DNA of 64,000 bases from Lapillicoccus jejuensis (GCF_006715055.1 NZ_VFMN01000001.1:3782001-3846000); one strand, 5' to 3'. Shown: positions 27,484-35,478, counted from the stretch's first letter. Notes: generated by a model not told the origin, from the sequence alone. Made by a program: numbers and translations.

Positions 27484-28068
27484 TCAGGACGTCTTGCGCA
27501 GCCGGCGGACGGCGAGCTCGTCGGACGGGTCGGCGGCGGGCGCCTCGTCGTCGGCGCGCTCGCTGGGCAGCGCGGAGAGCGAGCCCTCCACCTCCCGCCA
27601 GACCCGGCCGACGGCGATGCCGAACACGCCCTGCCCGCCCTGGACGAGGTCGATGACCTCGTCGGCGGAGGTGCACTCGTAGACCGAGGCCCCGTCGCTC
27701 ATCAGCGTGATCTGGGCCAGGTCGTCGACGCCGCGGTCACGCAGGTGCTGGATGGCGACGCGGATCTGCTGGAGCGAGACCCCGGTGTCGAGCAGGCGCT
27801 TGACGACCTTGAGCACGAGGATGTCGCGGAACCCGTAGAGGCGCTGCGTGCCGGAGCCGCCCGCGCCGCGCACGGAGGGCTCGACGAGGCCGGTGCGGGC
27901 CCAGTAGTCGAGCTGGCGGTACGTGATGCCGGCCGCCTTGCAGGCGGTGGGCCCGCGGTAGCCGATGTCGTCGCTGAGCTCGGGCAGGTCGTCGGTGAAC
28001 AGCAGGCCCTGGGCGGCCACGGGCACGCTGGTGCTCCGCTCCGGCTGGGCGTCACCCGGTGTGCTCAC
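27484..28068 (-). CDS. MerR-family regulator (Rv1830-like)
   Basis: A 194-residue MerR-type protein. The winged helix is at about 36-105: YRGPTACKAAGITYRQLDYWARTGLVEPSVR then TQRLYGFRDILVLKVVKRLLDTGVSLQQIRVAIQHLR. A C-terminal region (VYECTSADEVIDLVQGGQGVFGIAVGRVWREVEGSL) is shared with the actinobacterial Rv1830 group. Position between the DUF151 gene and gcvP is the same as in mycobacteria, where this protein has been linked to growth control. GTG 28068 is preceded by GAGGAGG. It has its own promoter (28167-28195), so it need not depend on the upstream block. Confidence 0.9.
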   Translation of the reverse strand: MSTPGDAQPERSTSVPVAAQGLLFTDDLPELSDDIGYRGPTACKAAGITYRQLDYWARTGLVEPSVRGAGGSGTQRLYGFRDILVLKVVKRLLDTGVSLQQIRVAIQHLRDRGVDDLAQITLMSDGASVYECTSADEVIDLVQGGQGVFGIAVGRVWREVEGSLSALPSERADDEAPAADPSDELAVRRLRKTS

Positions 28069-28166
28069 GCGGGACCTCCTCGGTCACGGCGCCCGGTGGC
28101 CGGGCGGGGGGTCAGGACCGGCGCGACCACGGCTGTAGTTACACCCTCGTGCTTCCCGACCCGATG

Positions 28167-28195
28167 ACGGTACGGCGCCGCCCGGGGTGCGTCAA
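28167..28195 (-). promoter_or_regulatory. Predicted promoter of the merR gene
   Basis: TTGACG (28195-28190), 17 bases, TACCGT (28172-28167) on the minus strand. Transcription would start near 28160 and leave a leader of about 90 nt. In that leader TGTAACTACA (about 28145-28136) is a small inverted repeat that could be an autoregulatory site; this last point is speculative. Confidence 0.6.
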
Positions 28196-28268
28196 ACATC
28201 ACGCCCGCTTCGCGTCCGGCGTGTCGCGGGTGAGCAAGCAGTCTCGACCTCGACGTGAGGGTGAGGCA

Positions 28269-28808
28269 TCAGCCGCGGGTCGGCGGGGTGTCCGGGCCGT
28301 CACCGGGCTCCTCCCCCGGGCCCGGCTCGTGCGGGCCCTCGGCGGGGGCGCCGAAGTCCTCGGCGGAGACCTGGTCGAGGAACTCGCGGAACCGCTCGAC
28401 CTCGTCGTCCTCCTCGGGCGCGAGCGCCACGCCCGCCTCGTCGAGGACGGACTCGGCGACGACGATCGGCGTGGAGGTGCGCAGCGCCAGCGCGATGGCG
28501 TCGGAGGGCCGGGCGCTGACCTCGCGCCCGCCGTCGAGCACGAGCGTGGCGTAGAAGACCTTCTCCTTGAGGTCGGTCACCTGCACCTGCGTGAGCGTGT
28601 GACCGAGGGCGTCGAGGACGTCCTTGAACAGGTCGTGGGTGAGCGGCCGCGGGGGGACGACGCCCTGCTGGGCGTAGGCGATGGCGGTGGCCTCCGCGGC
28701 CCCGATCCAGATCGTCAGGTAGCGGTCCCCGTCGCGCTCGCGCAGCAGCACGATCGGCTGGTTCGTGGGCATCTCCACCCGCACCCCGAGGACGTCGACC
28801 GGCTTCAT
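28269..28808 (-). CDS. Bifunctional nuclease-domain protein (DUF151)
   Basis: A 179-residue protein. The first 135 residues are a complete DUF151/BFN domain (PVDVLGVRVEMPTNQPIVLLRERDGDRYLTIWIGAAEATAIAYAQQG ... SARPSDAIALALRTSTPIVVAESVLDEAG). The C-terminal 40 residues are acidic and Pro/Gly-rich. Plant members have nuclease activity, but the bacterial role is unclear. It corresponds by position to Rv1829 and lies between ftsR and merR. ATG 28808. Confidence 0.88.
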   Translation of the reverse strand: MKPVDVLGVRVEMPTNQPIVLLRERDGDRYLTIWIGAAEATAIAYAQQGVVPPRPLTHDLFKDVLDALGHTLTQVQVTDLKEKVFYATLVLDGGREVSARPSDAIALALRTSTPIVVAESVLDEAGVALAPEEDDEVERFREFLDQVSAEDFGAPAEGPHEPGPGEEPGDGPDTPPTRG

Positions 28809-28831
28809 GGGGCCACGTTACCCCGGCCCGG

Positions 28832-29593
28832 TCACGGGGCCGGAGGGGCCGCGGTCCCGGCCCGGACGAGCGCGACGTGCAGGGCCAGGCACTGCTGGAG
28901 GACCCGCCTCACCTCGGCCTCGTCACCCGGCCGGACGGCCTGGCGCACGAGCGCGACCTCGCGGTCGGCGGCAGTCCGGAACGGGCGCAGGTGGCGCGGC
29001 TCGATGCCCACCGCGGCGAGCTGGGCGGCGGCCGTGGCGACGGCGAGCGCCGGCCCGTCCCAGTGCCCGTCCCGCCCCGCCCGCAGCAGCCCGTAGCCGG
29101 CGAGCGCGGTGAGCGCCTCGGGCGTGAGCCCCGAGGCGTCGCACAGCTCGGCGTCGGTGAGGCGCAGCGCGGGACCGGGCGCGAGGTCGTCGGCCCGCGG
29201 GAGCCCCGGGTCGGCGGCGACCGCGGGCACCACAGGACGTCCGGGGGTGCCGGCGACGCGGCCCAGACCGCCCGTCCCCCCGCCGTCCCCGTCGGGCTGG
29301 ACGGGCCAGTCACCCGCGGGCGTCAGCCCCCGGTCGAGCGCGTCGAGCGCGTCGCGGATCACCTTGAGCGGCCAGAAGCGGTCGCGCTGCGCGGTGAGGA
29401 CGTAGCGCAGCCGCTCGACGTCGGCGTCGCGGTAGCGGCGGTACCCCGAGGGCAGCCGCAGTGGCGTGACGAGCCCCTCGGTCTCGAGGAAGCGCAGCTT
29501 GCTGATCGTCAGGTCGGGGAACTCGGCGACGAGCTCGGCGACCACCGCCCCGATGGAGCGGCCCGGGCCACCGTCGGCGCCGGCCTGGCTCAC
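28832..29593 (-). CDS. ftsR: FtsR-type MerR regulator (Rv1828-like)
   Basis: A 253-residue MerR-family protein. The N-terminal winged helix is IGAVVAELVAEFPDLTISKLRFLETEGLVTPLRLPSGYRRYRDADVERLRYVL, followed by RFWPLKVIRDALDALDRGL. The C-terminal half (LTDAELCDASGLTPEALTALAGYGLLRA ... LRPFRTAADREVALVRQ) is the typical second domain of Rv1828. In corynebacteria this protein (FtsR) activates ftsZ. A Gly/Pro-rich linker of about 50 residues separates the halves. GTG 29593 overlaps the stop of the garA-like gene as GTGA. Confidence 0.88.
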   Translation of the reverse strand: MSQAGADGGPGRSIGAVVAELVAEFPDLTISKLRFLETEGLVTPLRLPSGYRRYRDADVERLRYVLTAQRDRFWPLKVIRDALDALDRGLTPAGDWPVQPDGDGGGTGGLGRVAGTPGRPVVPAVAADPGLPRADDLAPGPALRLTDAELCDASGLTPEALTALAGYGLLRAGRDGHWDGPALAVATAAAQLAAVGIEPRHLRPFRTAADREVALVRQAVRPGDEAEVRRVLQQCLALHVALVRAGTAAPPAP

Positions 29594-30057
29594 TGACCGC
29601 GGGCGGCGTGGTAGACGAGCCGGAACTTGCCGATCTGGACCTCGTCGCCCGTGCGCAGGGCGGCGTCCTCGACGATCTCGCGGTTGACGTAGGTGCCGTT
29701 GAGCGACCCGACGTCGTGCACGTGGTAGCCCGACCCCTCGCGGCGGAACTCGGCGTGCTTGCGCGAGACCGTCACGTCGTCGAGGAAGATGTCGCTGTCG
29801 GGGTGCCGCCCGGTCGTGACGAGCTCGTCGTCGAGCAGGAAGCGGGCCCCCGCGTTGGGGCCGCGCAGGACGAGCAGCAGGGCCGTGCCGGGGCGCAGCG
29901 CCTCGATCGTCGCCTGGTCCTCCGCGGACAGCCCGCGGACGTCGACCTCGACCTTCTCCGGCTCACCGACGCCCTGGAAGCGCATCGTCGCCGGGTCCGG
30001 CGCGCGCCGGGTGACCTCACGGTCGAGCTCCTCGCCCCAGCCCTCCTGGTCCGACAT
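29590..30057 (-). CDS. garA: FHA-domain protein, GarA/OdhI-like
   Basis: A 155-residue protein with a C-terminal FHA domain. The phosphopeptide-binding loop residues are visible: TTGRHPDSDIFLDD (Arg84), VSRKHAEF (Ser98), and VGSLNGTYVN (Asn120). Position next to gcvH and ftsR equals garA, whose product binds and restrains 2-oxoglutarate dehydrogenase unless phosphorylated. The N-terminal phospho-acceptor motif ETTS, conserved in GarA and OdhI, is not present: the tail reads EELDREVTRRAPDPATMRFQ. Start is ATG 30057 behind GGAGG; a GTG three bases upstream is possible. Confidence 0.85.
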   Translation of the reverse strand: MSDQEGWGEELDREVTRRAPDPATMRFQGVGEPEKVEVDVRGLSAEDQATIEALRPGTALLLVLRGPNAGARFLLDDELVTTGRHPDSDIFLDDVTVSRKHAEFRREGSGYHVHDVGSLNGTYVNREIVEDAALRTGDEVQIGKFRLVYHAARGQ

Positions 30058-30193
30058 CACCCCTCCTCACCCATGACCCACCCATGATCCACACCTGACC
30101 CGTGCCGACCCTTCGCGTGGGTCCCTGGCCCGTCAACCCTAGTGCACGCCGTGGCCGCCGCCCCGGGGGCACCCGGCGCGGCGGCGGCGCCGC

Positions 30194-30580
30194 TCAGCCC
30201 AGGGTGCCGCGGTACGTCGCGGCGTCCATGAGGTCGCCCGGCAGCTCGCCGGAGGGACGGACGGCGTACATCCAGCCGTCGGTGTAGGGCGCGCTGTTGA
30301 CCAGCTCCGGCGTGCCGTCGAGCGCCGCGTTGACCTCGGTGACCTCGCCCGTGACCGGGGCGTAGACGTCGCTGACCGACTTGGTCGACTCGACCTCGCC
30401 GCACGTGTCGCCGACGGTGACCGTGTCCCCGACCGCGGGCAGCTGCACGTAGACGACGTCGCCGAGCGCGTCCTGAGCGTAGGCGGTGATGCCGATCCGG
30501 ATCGTGCCGTCCTCGCGCTCCTGCACCCACTCGTGGTCCGCCGTGTAGCGGAGGGTGTCGGGGTACTCGAGGTCGCTCAT
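30194..30580 (-). CDS. gcvH: Glycine cleavage system H protein
   Basis: A 128-residue lipoyl carrier. The lipoylated residue is Lys67 in CGEVESTKSVSDVYAPVTG. YTADHEWVQ and GITAYAQDALGDVVYVQLPAVG are family landmarks. It shuttles the aminomethyl group between GcvP and GcvT. ATG 30580 has AAGGAGC ahead. It heads the garA-ftsR stretch, separated from garA by about 135 bp, and lies 97 bp after the DUF881 gene. It has no riboswitch, unlike gcvP. Confidence 0.96.
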   Translation of the reverse strand: MSDLEYPDTLRYTADHEWVQEREDGTIRIGITAYAQDALGDVVYVQLPAVGDTVTVGDTCGEVESTKSVSDVYAPVTGEVTEVNAALDGTPELVNSAPYTDGWMYAVRPSGELPGDLMDAATYRGTLG

Positions 30581-30677
30581 GGTGCTCCTTGGGGCGCGAG
30601 GAGGGAGTGGCGCCGGGACCGGCGCACGAGGGGTGCTGCGGGTGACGATGATGCCGTGCCCGGTCGACGTCCGCGCG

Positions 30678-31484
30678 TCAGGGGGTCGGCGTGCCGCCCC
30701 CCGCCGGGACGGGCTGAGCGTAACGAGGGGTCCGGGGCGACGCCAGGGCGTCGACGGTGACCGACCCGAGCTGCTGGACGGCCGCGTCGGCGCCCAGCCG
30801 GCGCAGCGTCTCGACGACCCCACCGGGGATGGTCATGGCCGACGCGAGGGTCTGCGGGTCGCCGATGGCGAGGACCTCGACGGGGCGGGCCACGGGGGTG
30901 CCGTCGACGACGAGCCGGCCGTCCTCGTCGGCGAACCACGTGCTCGCGACGACCCGGACCGAGCCCACCTGCTGGACCTCGGCGCCGGCGTCGCGCAGCT
31001 CCTCGACGAGGTCGAGCAGCTGCGCCGACCCGACCTTGCTGCCGGGGTCGCTCACGGTGACCCGGACGCCGGGTCCCGTCGCCGGCGCCGTCCCGGCGAG
31101 GAGCCGCAGCGCGTCGAGGCGGGCCTGGGCCTGCGCGACGGCCTCCTGGCCGCCACCGGCCGCCGCGAGCCGGTCGCGCTGGGCCTGCAGGTCGCGGACC
31201 TGCTGGTCCAGCCGGGCCGAGCGCTGGGTGACGTCGTCGAGGACCTGGACCAGGTCGTCCTGGCGCATCTGCTCCAACCCCCCGGCCTGGGTGGCCTGCA
31301 CCTGGGTGACGATGGCGAAGCCGAGCGCGAGGGCGAGCACCGCGCCGAGCGCCTGGGCCCTCGTGGCCCGCGGCGCGGCGGCCCGGGCCAGTCGCGCCCA
31401 GGCGGACCGGGGTCGGGGCGGGGGCGGCTCGTGCGGCTCGTGCGGCTCGTGCGGCTCGTGCGGCTCGTGCGGTGGGTCGGTCAC
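30678..31484 (-). CDS. DUF881 membrane-associated protein (Rv1825-like)
   Basis: A 268-residue protein: proline-rich cytoplasmic N terminus, one transmembrane helix (ALGAVLALALGFAIVTQVQA), a coiled coil (about 75-125) and a DUF881 domain (GPGVRVTVSDPG ... LLDLVEELRDAGAEVQQVGSVRVVASTWF ... VEVLAIGDPQTLASAM). In Rv1825-like proteins a link to cell division or wall growth is suspected. The first 20 residues contain five HEP repeats encoded by a perfect 9-bp tandem repeat. GTG 31484. Last gene of the sbp-DUF881 trio. Confidence 0.87.
   Translation of the reverse strand: MTDPPHEPHEPHEPHEPHEPPPPRPRSAWARLARAAAPRATRAQALGAVLALALGFAIVTQVQATQAGGLEQMRQDDLVQVLDDVTQRSARLDQQVRDLQAQRDRLAAAGGGQEAVAQAQARLDALRLLAGTAPATGPGVRVTVSDPGSKVGSAQLLDLVEELRDAGAEVQQVGSVRVVASTWFADEDGRLVVDGTPVARPVEVLAIGDPQTLASAMTIPGGVVETLRRLGADAAVQQLGSVTVDALASPRTPRYAQPVPAGGGTPTP
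31426..31470. repeat. 9-bp tandem repeat, 5 copies, in the DUF881 gene
   Basis: Unit GGCTCGTGC on the plus strand repeats exactly five times and encodes His-Glu-Pro repeats near the N terminus on the minus strand. Exact copies suggest recent slippage. Confidence 0.95.
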
Positions 31485-31487
31485 GGG

Positions 31488-31820
31488 TCAGGCCTTGAAG
31501 AGGTGACGGCGGATCGAGGCGACGTTGGAGAAGATCCGGATCCCGAGCACGACGACGACGCCGGTCGAGAGCTGGGTGCCGACGCCGAGCTGGTCGCCGA
31601 GGAAAACGATGAACGCGGCGACGACGACGTTGGACAGGAACGAGACGACGAAGACCTTGTCGTCGAAGATCCCGTCGAGGATGGCCCGGATCCCGCCGAA
31701 CACCGCGTCGAGCGCGGCGATGACGGCGATGGGCAGGTAGGGCTGCAGCCCGACGGGGACCGAGGGGTGCAGCAGCAGGCCGGCGACGACGCCGACGACC
31801 AGGCCGAGGACGGGGATCAC
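31488..31820 (-). CDS. sbp: Small basic protein, DUF1290 (Sbp-like)
   Basis: A 110-residue membrane protein with three predicted helices (IPVLGLVVGVVAGLLL, IAVIAALDAVFGGIRAIL, VSFLSNVVVAAFIVFLGDQLG) and the conserved C-terminal GIRIFSNVASIRRHLF of the DUF1290 family. Flanked on both sides by DUF881 genes as in other actinobacteria and Firmicutes, where the group is near division genes. Start GTG 31820 overlaps the upstream DUF881 stop as GTGA. Confidence 0.92.
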   Translation of the reverse strand: MIPVLGLVVGVVAGLLLHPSVPVGLQPYLPIAVIAALDAVFGGIRAILDGIFDDKVFVVSFLSNVVVAAFIVFLGDQLGVGTQLSTGVVVVLGIRIFSNVASIRRHLFKA

Positions 31821-32695
31821 CGGGTCACCTCCGGGGTGGGGGTCGGGCGGGCGAGGACGACGTCGGCGCCGCCCCGCGGGACGGTGAGGTCGTCGCCGGT
31901 GCTCACCGTCGACGGGATGGCGTAGTTGGCGCGCAGCGCGTCGAGGTAGCTGCCGCCGACGGTCTGCGCGAAGGCGGCGGGCAGGCCGCGCGGGTCGCCG
32001 AGGGCGGTGACGACGTACGGCGGCGTGAGCGGCCGGTAGTCGACGAGGATCGCCTGACCGGCGAAGCGGATCGCCGAGCGGGCGGTCAGGCGCTGGCCGT
32101 TGACGGCGACCGCCTCGGCACCCGCCTGCCACAGCCCGTTGACGACGACCTGGAGGTCGAGGGAGGTGACCCGGCCCTCGTCGGCCGATCCGCCGGAGCG
32201 CGGCTGCCCGGCTCCCGCCTGGGCCGCGGGGGCGTCGTCGAGCGTCACCGTGAGGCCGGGACCGCGCGCCGCGGTGTCGCCGGTGAGGAGCGAGAGCCGG
32301 CTGAGCTCGGCCGCCCCGGCCCCGGTCCCGAGGGCCTGCTGCTGCGTGCGGTCGACCTGGCCGCGCAGCGTCTGCGCGGCCGCGGCCTGCGCGTCGCCGT
32401 GCGCCTGCCGGTCGCGGATCTGGTCGATGAGCTGCTGCTTGTCGCGGCTGGCCGTCGTCCCGCTCGGGCGCAGGCTCTGGTGGGCGACGACGAGCAGCAG
32501 CCCGACGACGACGGCGGCGAGCAGGACGAGCCAGGAGCGGGTGCCCGTGCTGCGGGGCCGGCCCTGCTCCTCGCGGCGCTGGGCGGCGGCGGCGTACCCG
32601 GGGTCGAGCGGTCGCTCGAGCACCTGCGTCAGCAGCGTCATCGACGCGTCGACGCGGCGCCAGCCGCGCCCTCCCGGCGTCCCCGGGGTGCTCAT
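31817..32695 (-). CDS. DUF881 membrane-associated protein (Rv1823-like)
   Basis: A 292-residue protein: cytoplasmic N terminus with MTLLTQVLERPLDPGYAAAA, one transmembrane helix (SWLVLLAAVVVGLLLVVAHQ), a coiled coil with KQQLIDQIRDRQAHGDAQ, and a DUF881 domain (GPGLTVTLDDAP ... LQVVVNGLWQAGAEAVAVNGQRLTARSAIRFAG). Paralogue of the gene at 30678. Together with the small basic protein they likely form a membrane complex of unknown job. ATG 32695, 12 bp after the pgsA-like gene. Confidence 0.88.
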   Translation of the reverse strand: MSTPGTPGGRGWRRVDASMTLLTQVLERPLDPGYAAAAQRREEQGRPRSTGTRSWLVLLAAVVVGLLLVVAHQSLRPSGTTASRDKQQLIDQIRDRQAHGDAQAAAAQTLRGQVDRTQQQALGTGAGAAELSRLSLLTGDTAARGPGLTVTLDDAPAAQAGAGQPRSGGSADEGRVTSLDLQVVVNGLWQAGAEAVAVNGQRLTARSAIRFAGQAILVDYRPLTPPYVVTALGDPRGLPAAFAQTVGGSYLDALRANYAIPSTVSTGDDLTVPRGGADVVLARPTPTPEVTR

Positions 32696-32707
32696 CGCCC
32701 AGCCGCC

Positions 32708-33337
32708 TCAGCCGGCCGGAGCCGGCGTCGGCGGCTGTCCCGGACGGCCGGCGCGCAGCAGCGGGGCGGCCTGGACGGCGTAGAGGACGGCGGCGAGCAG
32801 GTACAGCCCCGTGCCCCACCACGTGAAGGCCCACCCGAGCGGCCGCGCGACGGCGCCCAGGGCGCCGGCGGCCTCGCCGAGCAGCAGCACCGGGAAGGCG
32901 TAGAGCAGGTTGAAGGTCGCCGCCTTGCCGACGAAGTGCACCGGCAGCCCGACCAACCCGACCCGCCGCAGGGCGAGGACGAGCAGCGCCATGAAGACGT
33001 CCCGGCCGAGTAGGACGACGACGAGCCAGACGGGGATGATGCCCCGCCAGGCGAAGGCGAGGATCGTCGTGAGCGTGTAGAGCCGGTCGGCCAGCGGGTC
33101 GAGCAGCTGACCCAGCCGCGACTCCAGGCCGAAGCGCCGGGCGATCTTGCCGTCGAGGTAGTCGGTGACGCCGGAGAGCATGAGGACGAGCAGCGCCCAG
33201 CCGTCGGCCCGGACGACGAGCAGCCACACGAAGAGCGGGACCCCGACCAGGCGCAGGGCGGACAGGGCGTTGGGCACGGTGAGGACGCGGTCCGAGACCC
33301 CTCCCCCGGCACCCACCGGTCCCGCCTCCTGCGCCAC
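32708..33337 (-). CDS. CDP-alcohol phosphatidyltransferase (PgsA type)
   Basis: A 209-residue membrane enzyme with the complete CDP-alcohol phosphotransferase motif: DG at 62-63, AR at 66-67, a Gly after eight residues, then Asp80 and Asp84 (LDGKIARRFGLESRLGQLLD then PLAD). About six membrane helices. It transfers a phosphatidyl group from CDP-diacylglycerol to an alcohol such as glycerol phosphate or inositol phosphate. By position it matches pgsA2 (Rv1822). Start codon at 33337. It leads the DUF881-sbp operon. Confidence 0.9.
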   Translation of the reverse strand: MAQEAGPVGAGGGVSDRVLTVPNALSALRLVGVPLFVWLLVVRADGWALLVLMLSGVTDYLDGKIARRFGLESRLGQLLDPLADRLYTLTTILAFAWRGIIPVWLVVVLLGRDVFMALLVLALRRVGLVGLPVHFVGKAATFNLLYAFPVLLLGEAAGALGAVARPLGWAFTWWGTGLYLLAAVLYAVQAAPLLRAGRPGQPPTPAPAG

Positions 33338-33364
33338 GCCGAGAGGGTAACGCGCGGGCCGGGG

Positions 33365-33877
33365 TCAGCCCCGCCGGCGACGGGCCCTCACCCGGCGGTC
33401 GAGGGCCAGGCCGCCGCCGCCCAGCCCGAGCAGCGCGGCACCGATGGCGGCCAGCAGCAGCTGGCGCTCGCCGGCCAGACCGGAGACCCCGGGGAGGAAC
33501 ACGTCGGTGCGGCCCGACCAGTCGACGAGGACCAGCGCGACGACCGACTGGGCGAGCAGGCCGAGCCCGACCACCCGGACCGCGAGCCCGAGGACGAGGG
33601 CGACCGCCATGGCCAGCTGCACGGGCCCGAGCAGGGCCCCGAGGACGTCGGGCGCCGGCAGGCCGGCCGTGCGCAGCATCGTCACGGTGCCGGGGCGCTG
33701 GTCGATCTTCTGCAGGCCGGTCACGGCCAGCAGCGCGGCCGTCCCGAGGCGCAGCAGGAGCAGCCCCAGGGCACCGTCCCAGCGGTCGGTGACCGACCTG
33801 CCGGTGGCCTGCGGGGTGGTGGCCGCGTCGTCCTCGGTCGGCCCGAGTCCCGCGAAGGGTTCCGTCGTCGTGCTCAT
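33365..33877 (-). CDS. DoxX-family membrane protein
   Basis: A 170-residue protein with four membrane helices of the DoxX type (LGLLLLRLGTAALLAVTGLQKI ... VLGALLGPVQLAMAVALVLGLAVRVVGLGLLAQSVVALVLV ... RQLLLAAIGAALLGLGGGGLALD). It is thought to take part in redox or thiol metabolism at the membrane. An Arg-rich tail ends the protein. ATG 33877 follows AGGAGC. It lies 113 bp downstream of the OhrR-type regulator and 27 bp upstream of pgsA, so either association is possible. Confidence 0.85.
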   Translation of the reverse strand: MSTTTEPFAGLGPTEDDAATTPQATGRSVTDRWDGALGLLLLRLGTAALLAVTGLQKIDQRPGTVTMLRTAGLPAPDVLGALLGPVQLAMAVALVLGLAVRVVGLGLLAQSVVALVLVDWSGRTDVFLPGVSGLAGERQLLLAAIGAALLGLGGGGLALDRRVRARRRRG

Positions 33878-33990
33878 CGCCGCTCCTGACGTCCGCTCGC
33901 CGCCGCGCCCGCGGCCCACGACCATGCTGCCGCAGCGGGCGACGGAGCGACGGGAGGCGGTACGGCGCGCCGTACGGGCGGCCGGTGCGC

Positions 33991-34494
33991 TCAGCCGGGC
34001 TCGGAGATGTGGTCGCTCAGCGCGCGCAGCTGCCCCCGCAGCGCGGAGAACTCGGCGACGTTGAGGCCGATGCCCTCGATGACGGCGGGCTGGATGTCGG
34101 CCACGAGCTCGCGCAGCCGGTCGCCCTGCTCGGTGAGGACGATGTCGACCGAGCGCTCGTCGTCGACGCGGCGCCGGCGCTCGAGGTGACCGGACGCCTC
34201 GAGCCGCTTGAGCAGCGGCGTGAGGGTGCCGTAGTCGAGGTGCAGGAGCGACCCGATCTCCTTGATCGTCGCCGTCCGGCGCTCCCACAGGACGAGCATG
34301 ACGAGGTACTGCGGGTAGGTGAGACCGACCTCGTCGAGCATGGGCCGGTAGAGCCCGACCACGGCGCGCGAGGCGGCGTAGAGCGCGAAGCACATCTGGT
34401 CGTCGAGACGCAGCGACCCCTCGGGCAGGCGCTCCTCGTCGAGCCCGGGCTCGCTCGGGACGGCGCGGTGGCTGGTGTGCGGCGACGCGGTCAT
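33991..34494 (-). CDS. ohrR: OhrR-type MarR-family peroxide sensor
   Basis: A 167-residue MarR-family repressor. The redox cysteine of OhrR proteins is present: LDDQMCFALYAASRAVV (Cys35), followed by GLTYPQYLVMLVLWE. The winged helix is TATIKEIGSLLHLDYGTLTPLLKRLEASGHLERRRRVDDERSVDIVLTEQG. OhrR repressors release DNA when this cysteine is oxidised by organic peroxides. ATG 34494. A palindrome 45 bp upstream is the likely own operator. The usual partner, the peroxidase ohr, is not next to it; the next gene downstream is doxX. Confidence 0.88.
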   Translation of the reverse strand: MTASPHTSHRAVPSEPGLDEERLPEGSLRLDDQMCFALYAASRAVVGLYRPMLDEVGLTYPQYLVMLVLWERRTATIKEIGSLLHLDYGTLTPLLKRLEASGHLERRRRVDDERSVDIVLTEQGDRLRELVADIQPAVIEGIGLNVAEFSALRGQLRALSDHISEPG

Positions 34495-34538
34495 GGGGGG
34501 AGGGTCCTTTCGTCCTCGTCAGTCTTCCACACCCACGA

Positions 34539-34555
34539 GCACGAGAACATCGTGC
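34539..34555. promoter_or_regulatory. Inverted repeat upstream of ohrR: candidate operator
   Basis: GCACGA (34539-34544) and TCGTGC (34550-34555) are exact reverse complements around 5 nt. A partial further copy of the half-site, CACGAG, flanks it on each side. Located 45-61 bp before the ohrR start, where an autoregulatory site is expected. Confidence 0.5.
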
Positions 34556-34626
34556 ACGAGGTGCGTGTCGGTCGGCCGGACGGACGAGCCCCGTCAGGAC
34601 GTGCGCGGCTCCCGCGGGGACGGGAA

Positions 34627-34658
34627 GGGCCCCGACCCGCCGCAGCGGATCGGGGCCC
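34627..34658 (-). terminator. Stem-loop terminating the tRNA-Pro transcript
   Basis: Perfect 9-bp arms (34627-34635 and 34650-34658, GGGCCCCGA / TCGGGGCCC) around a 14-nt loop begin 7 nt after the tRNA 3' end. There is no clear U-tract. Confidence 0.65.
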
Positions 34659-34664
34659 GGACGG

Positions 34665-34738
<74 letters not shown>

Positions 34739-34916
34739 TCAGGGTGCGGGCCGAGCGGCCCGCGGAGCGAACGAAACCCTAGCGCACGGCGCCGGGCCCG
34801 CCGAAATCGGTTGTCTCGGGCGGTTCGCGAGGACAGTGGCAGGGCACCGGCCCGGGCGTCAGGCTGGGACCAGGACCCGCCCGCACGTACGGGTCACCGC
34901 ACGAGGAGGCACGAGC

Positions 34917-35444
34917 GTGAGCACCCAGGAGCACCACCCGCAGGAGCACCACCCGCAGGAGCACCACCCGCAGGAGCACCACCCGCAGGAGCACCACCCG
35001 CAGGAGCACCACCCGCAGGAGCACCACCCGACGCCGGACCCCGGCGACAGCGCCGACCTCGGCACCACCGCCGAGGACCACGCGCAGCGGGAGCAGGGGG
35101 AGACGAGGGCGACCGAGACGTACACCCAGGAGAAGGAGCTCCAACCCGCGGCGGGGCACACCTGGGGGCCGACCGTCGTCAGCCTCATCGGCCCTACCCC
35201 CGAGACCGAGGGCGCCGTAGATCCCGACGAGGACCGCGTCTTGGCGCACAAGCGCCGCGCCGAGGAGATCGAGGCGGCGATCATCGCGACGTCCGAGTCG
35301 CACCCCGACCACGACCGGCAGACGGTCAAGCAGGTCCTCCAGCACCAGCTGGAGCTGCGCGGGCACTGGCCGCAGCCCGACCCGTGGATGGACTCCGTCG
35401 CGTCGTCGATCGAGAACGGCCGCCGCTACGAGATGGGGACCTGA
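34917..35444 (+). CDS. Uncharacterised protein with seven EHHPQ repeats
   Basis: A 175-residue hydrophilic, acidic protein that I do not recognise. It opens with seven His-rich EHHPQ units (a perfect 15-bp repeat), then an acidic disordered stretch. The C-terminal domain of about 75 residues looks folded: VLAHKRRAEEIEAAIIATSESHPDHDRQTVKQVLQHQLELRGHWPQPDPWMDSVASSIENGR. No signal peptide or membrane helix. GTG 34917 has GAGGAGG in front. The repeats could bind metal; this is speculation. The next gene on the same strand is 116 bp away with a hairpin between. Confidence 0.7.
   Translation: MSTQEHHPQEHHPQEHHPQEHHPQEHHPQEHHPQEHHPTPDPGDSADLGTTAEDHAQREQGETRATETYTQEKELQPAAGHTWGPTVVSLIGPTPETEGAVDPDEDRVLAHKRRAEEIEAAIIATSESHPDHDRQTVKQVLQHQLELRGHWPQPDPWMDSVASSIENGRRYEMGT
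34926..35030. repeat. 15-bp tandem repeat, 7 perfect copies
   Basis: Unit CAGGAGCACCACCCG repeats seven times without a mismatch within the coding region, encoding QEHHP. Identity between copies points to recent expansion. Confidence 0.97.
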
Positions 35445-35462
35445 CTCCCGGCTGGGAGCCGG

Positions 35463-35478
35463 CCGGGCGTCCGCCCGG
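35463..35478 (+). terminator. Possible terminator hairpin after the EHHPQ-repeat gene
   Basis: CCGGGCG and CGCCCGG (7 bp each) around a 2-nt centre, 18 bp after the stop codon. A second palindrome, GCGCCGTACGGCGC, follows about 10 bp later. No U-tract. Confidence 0.4.
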
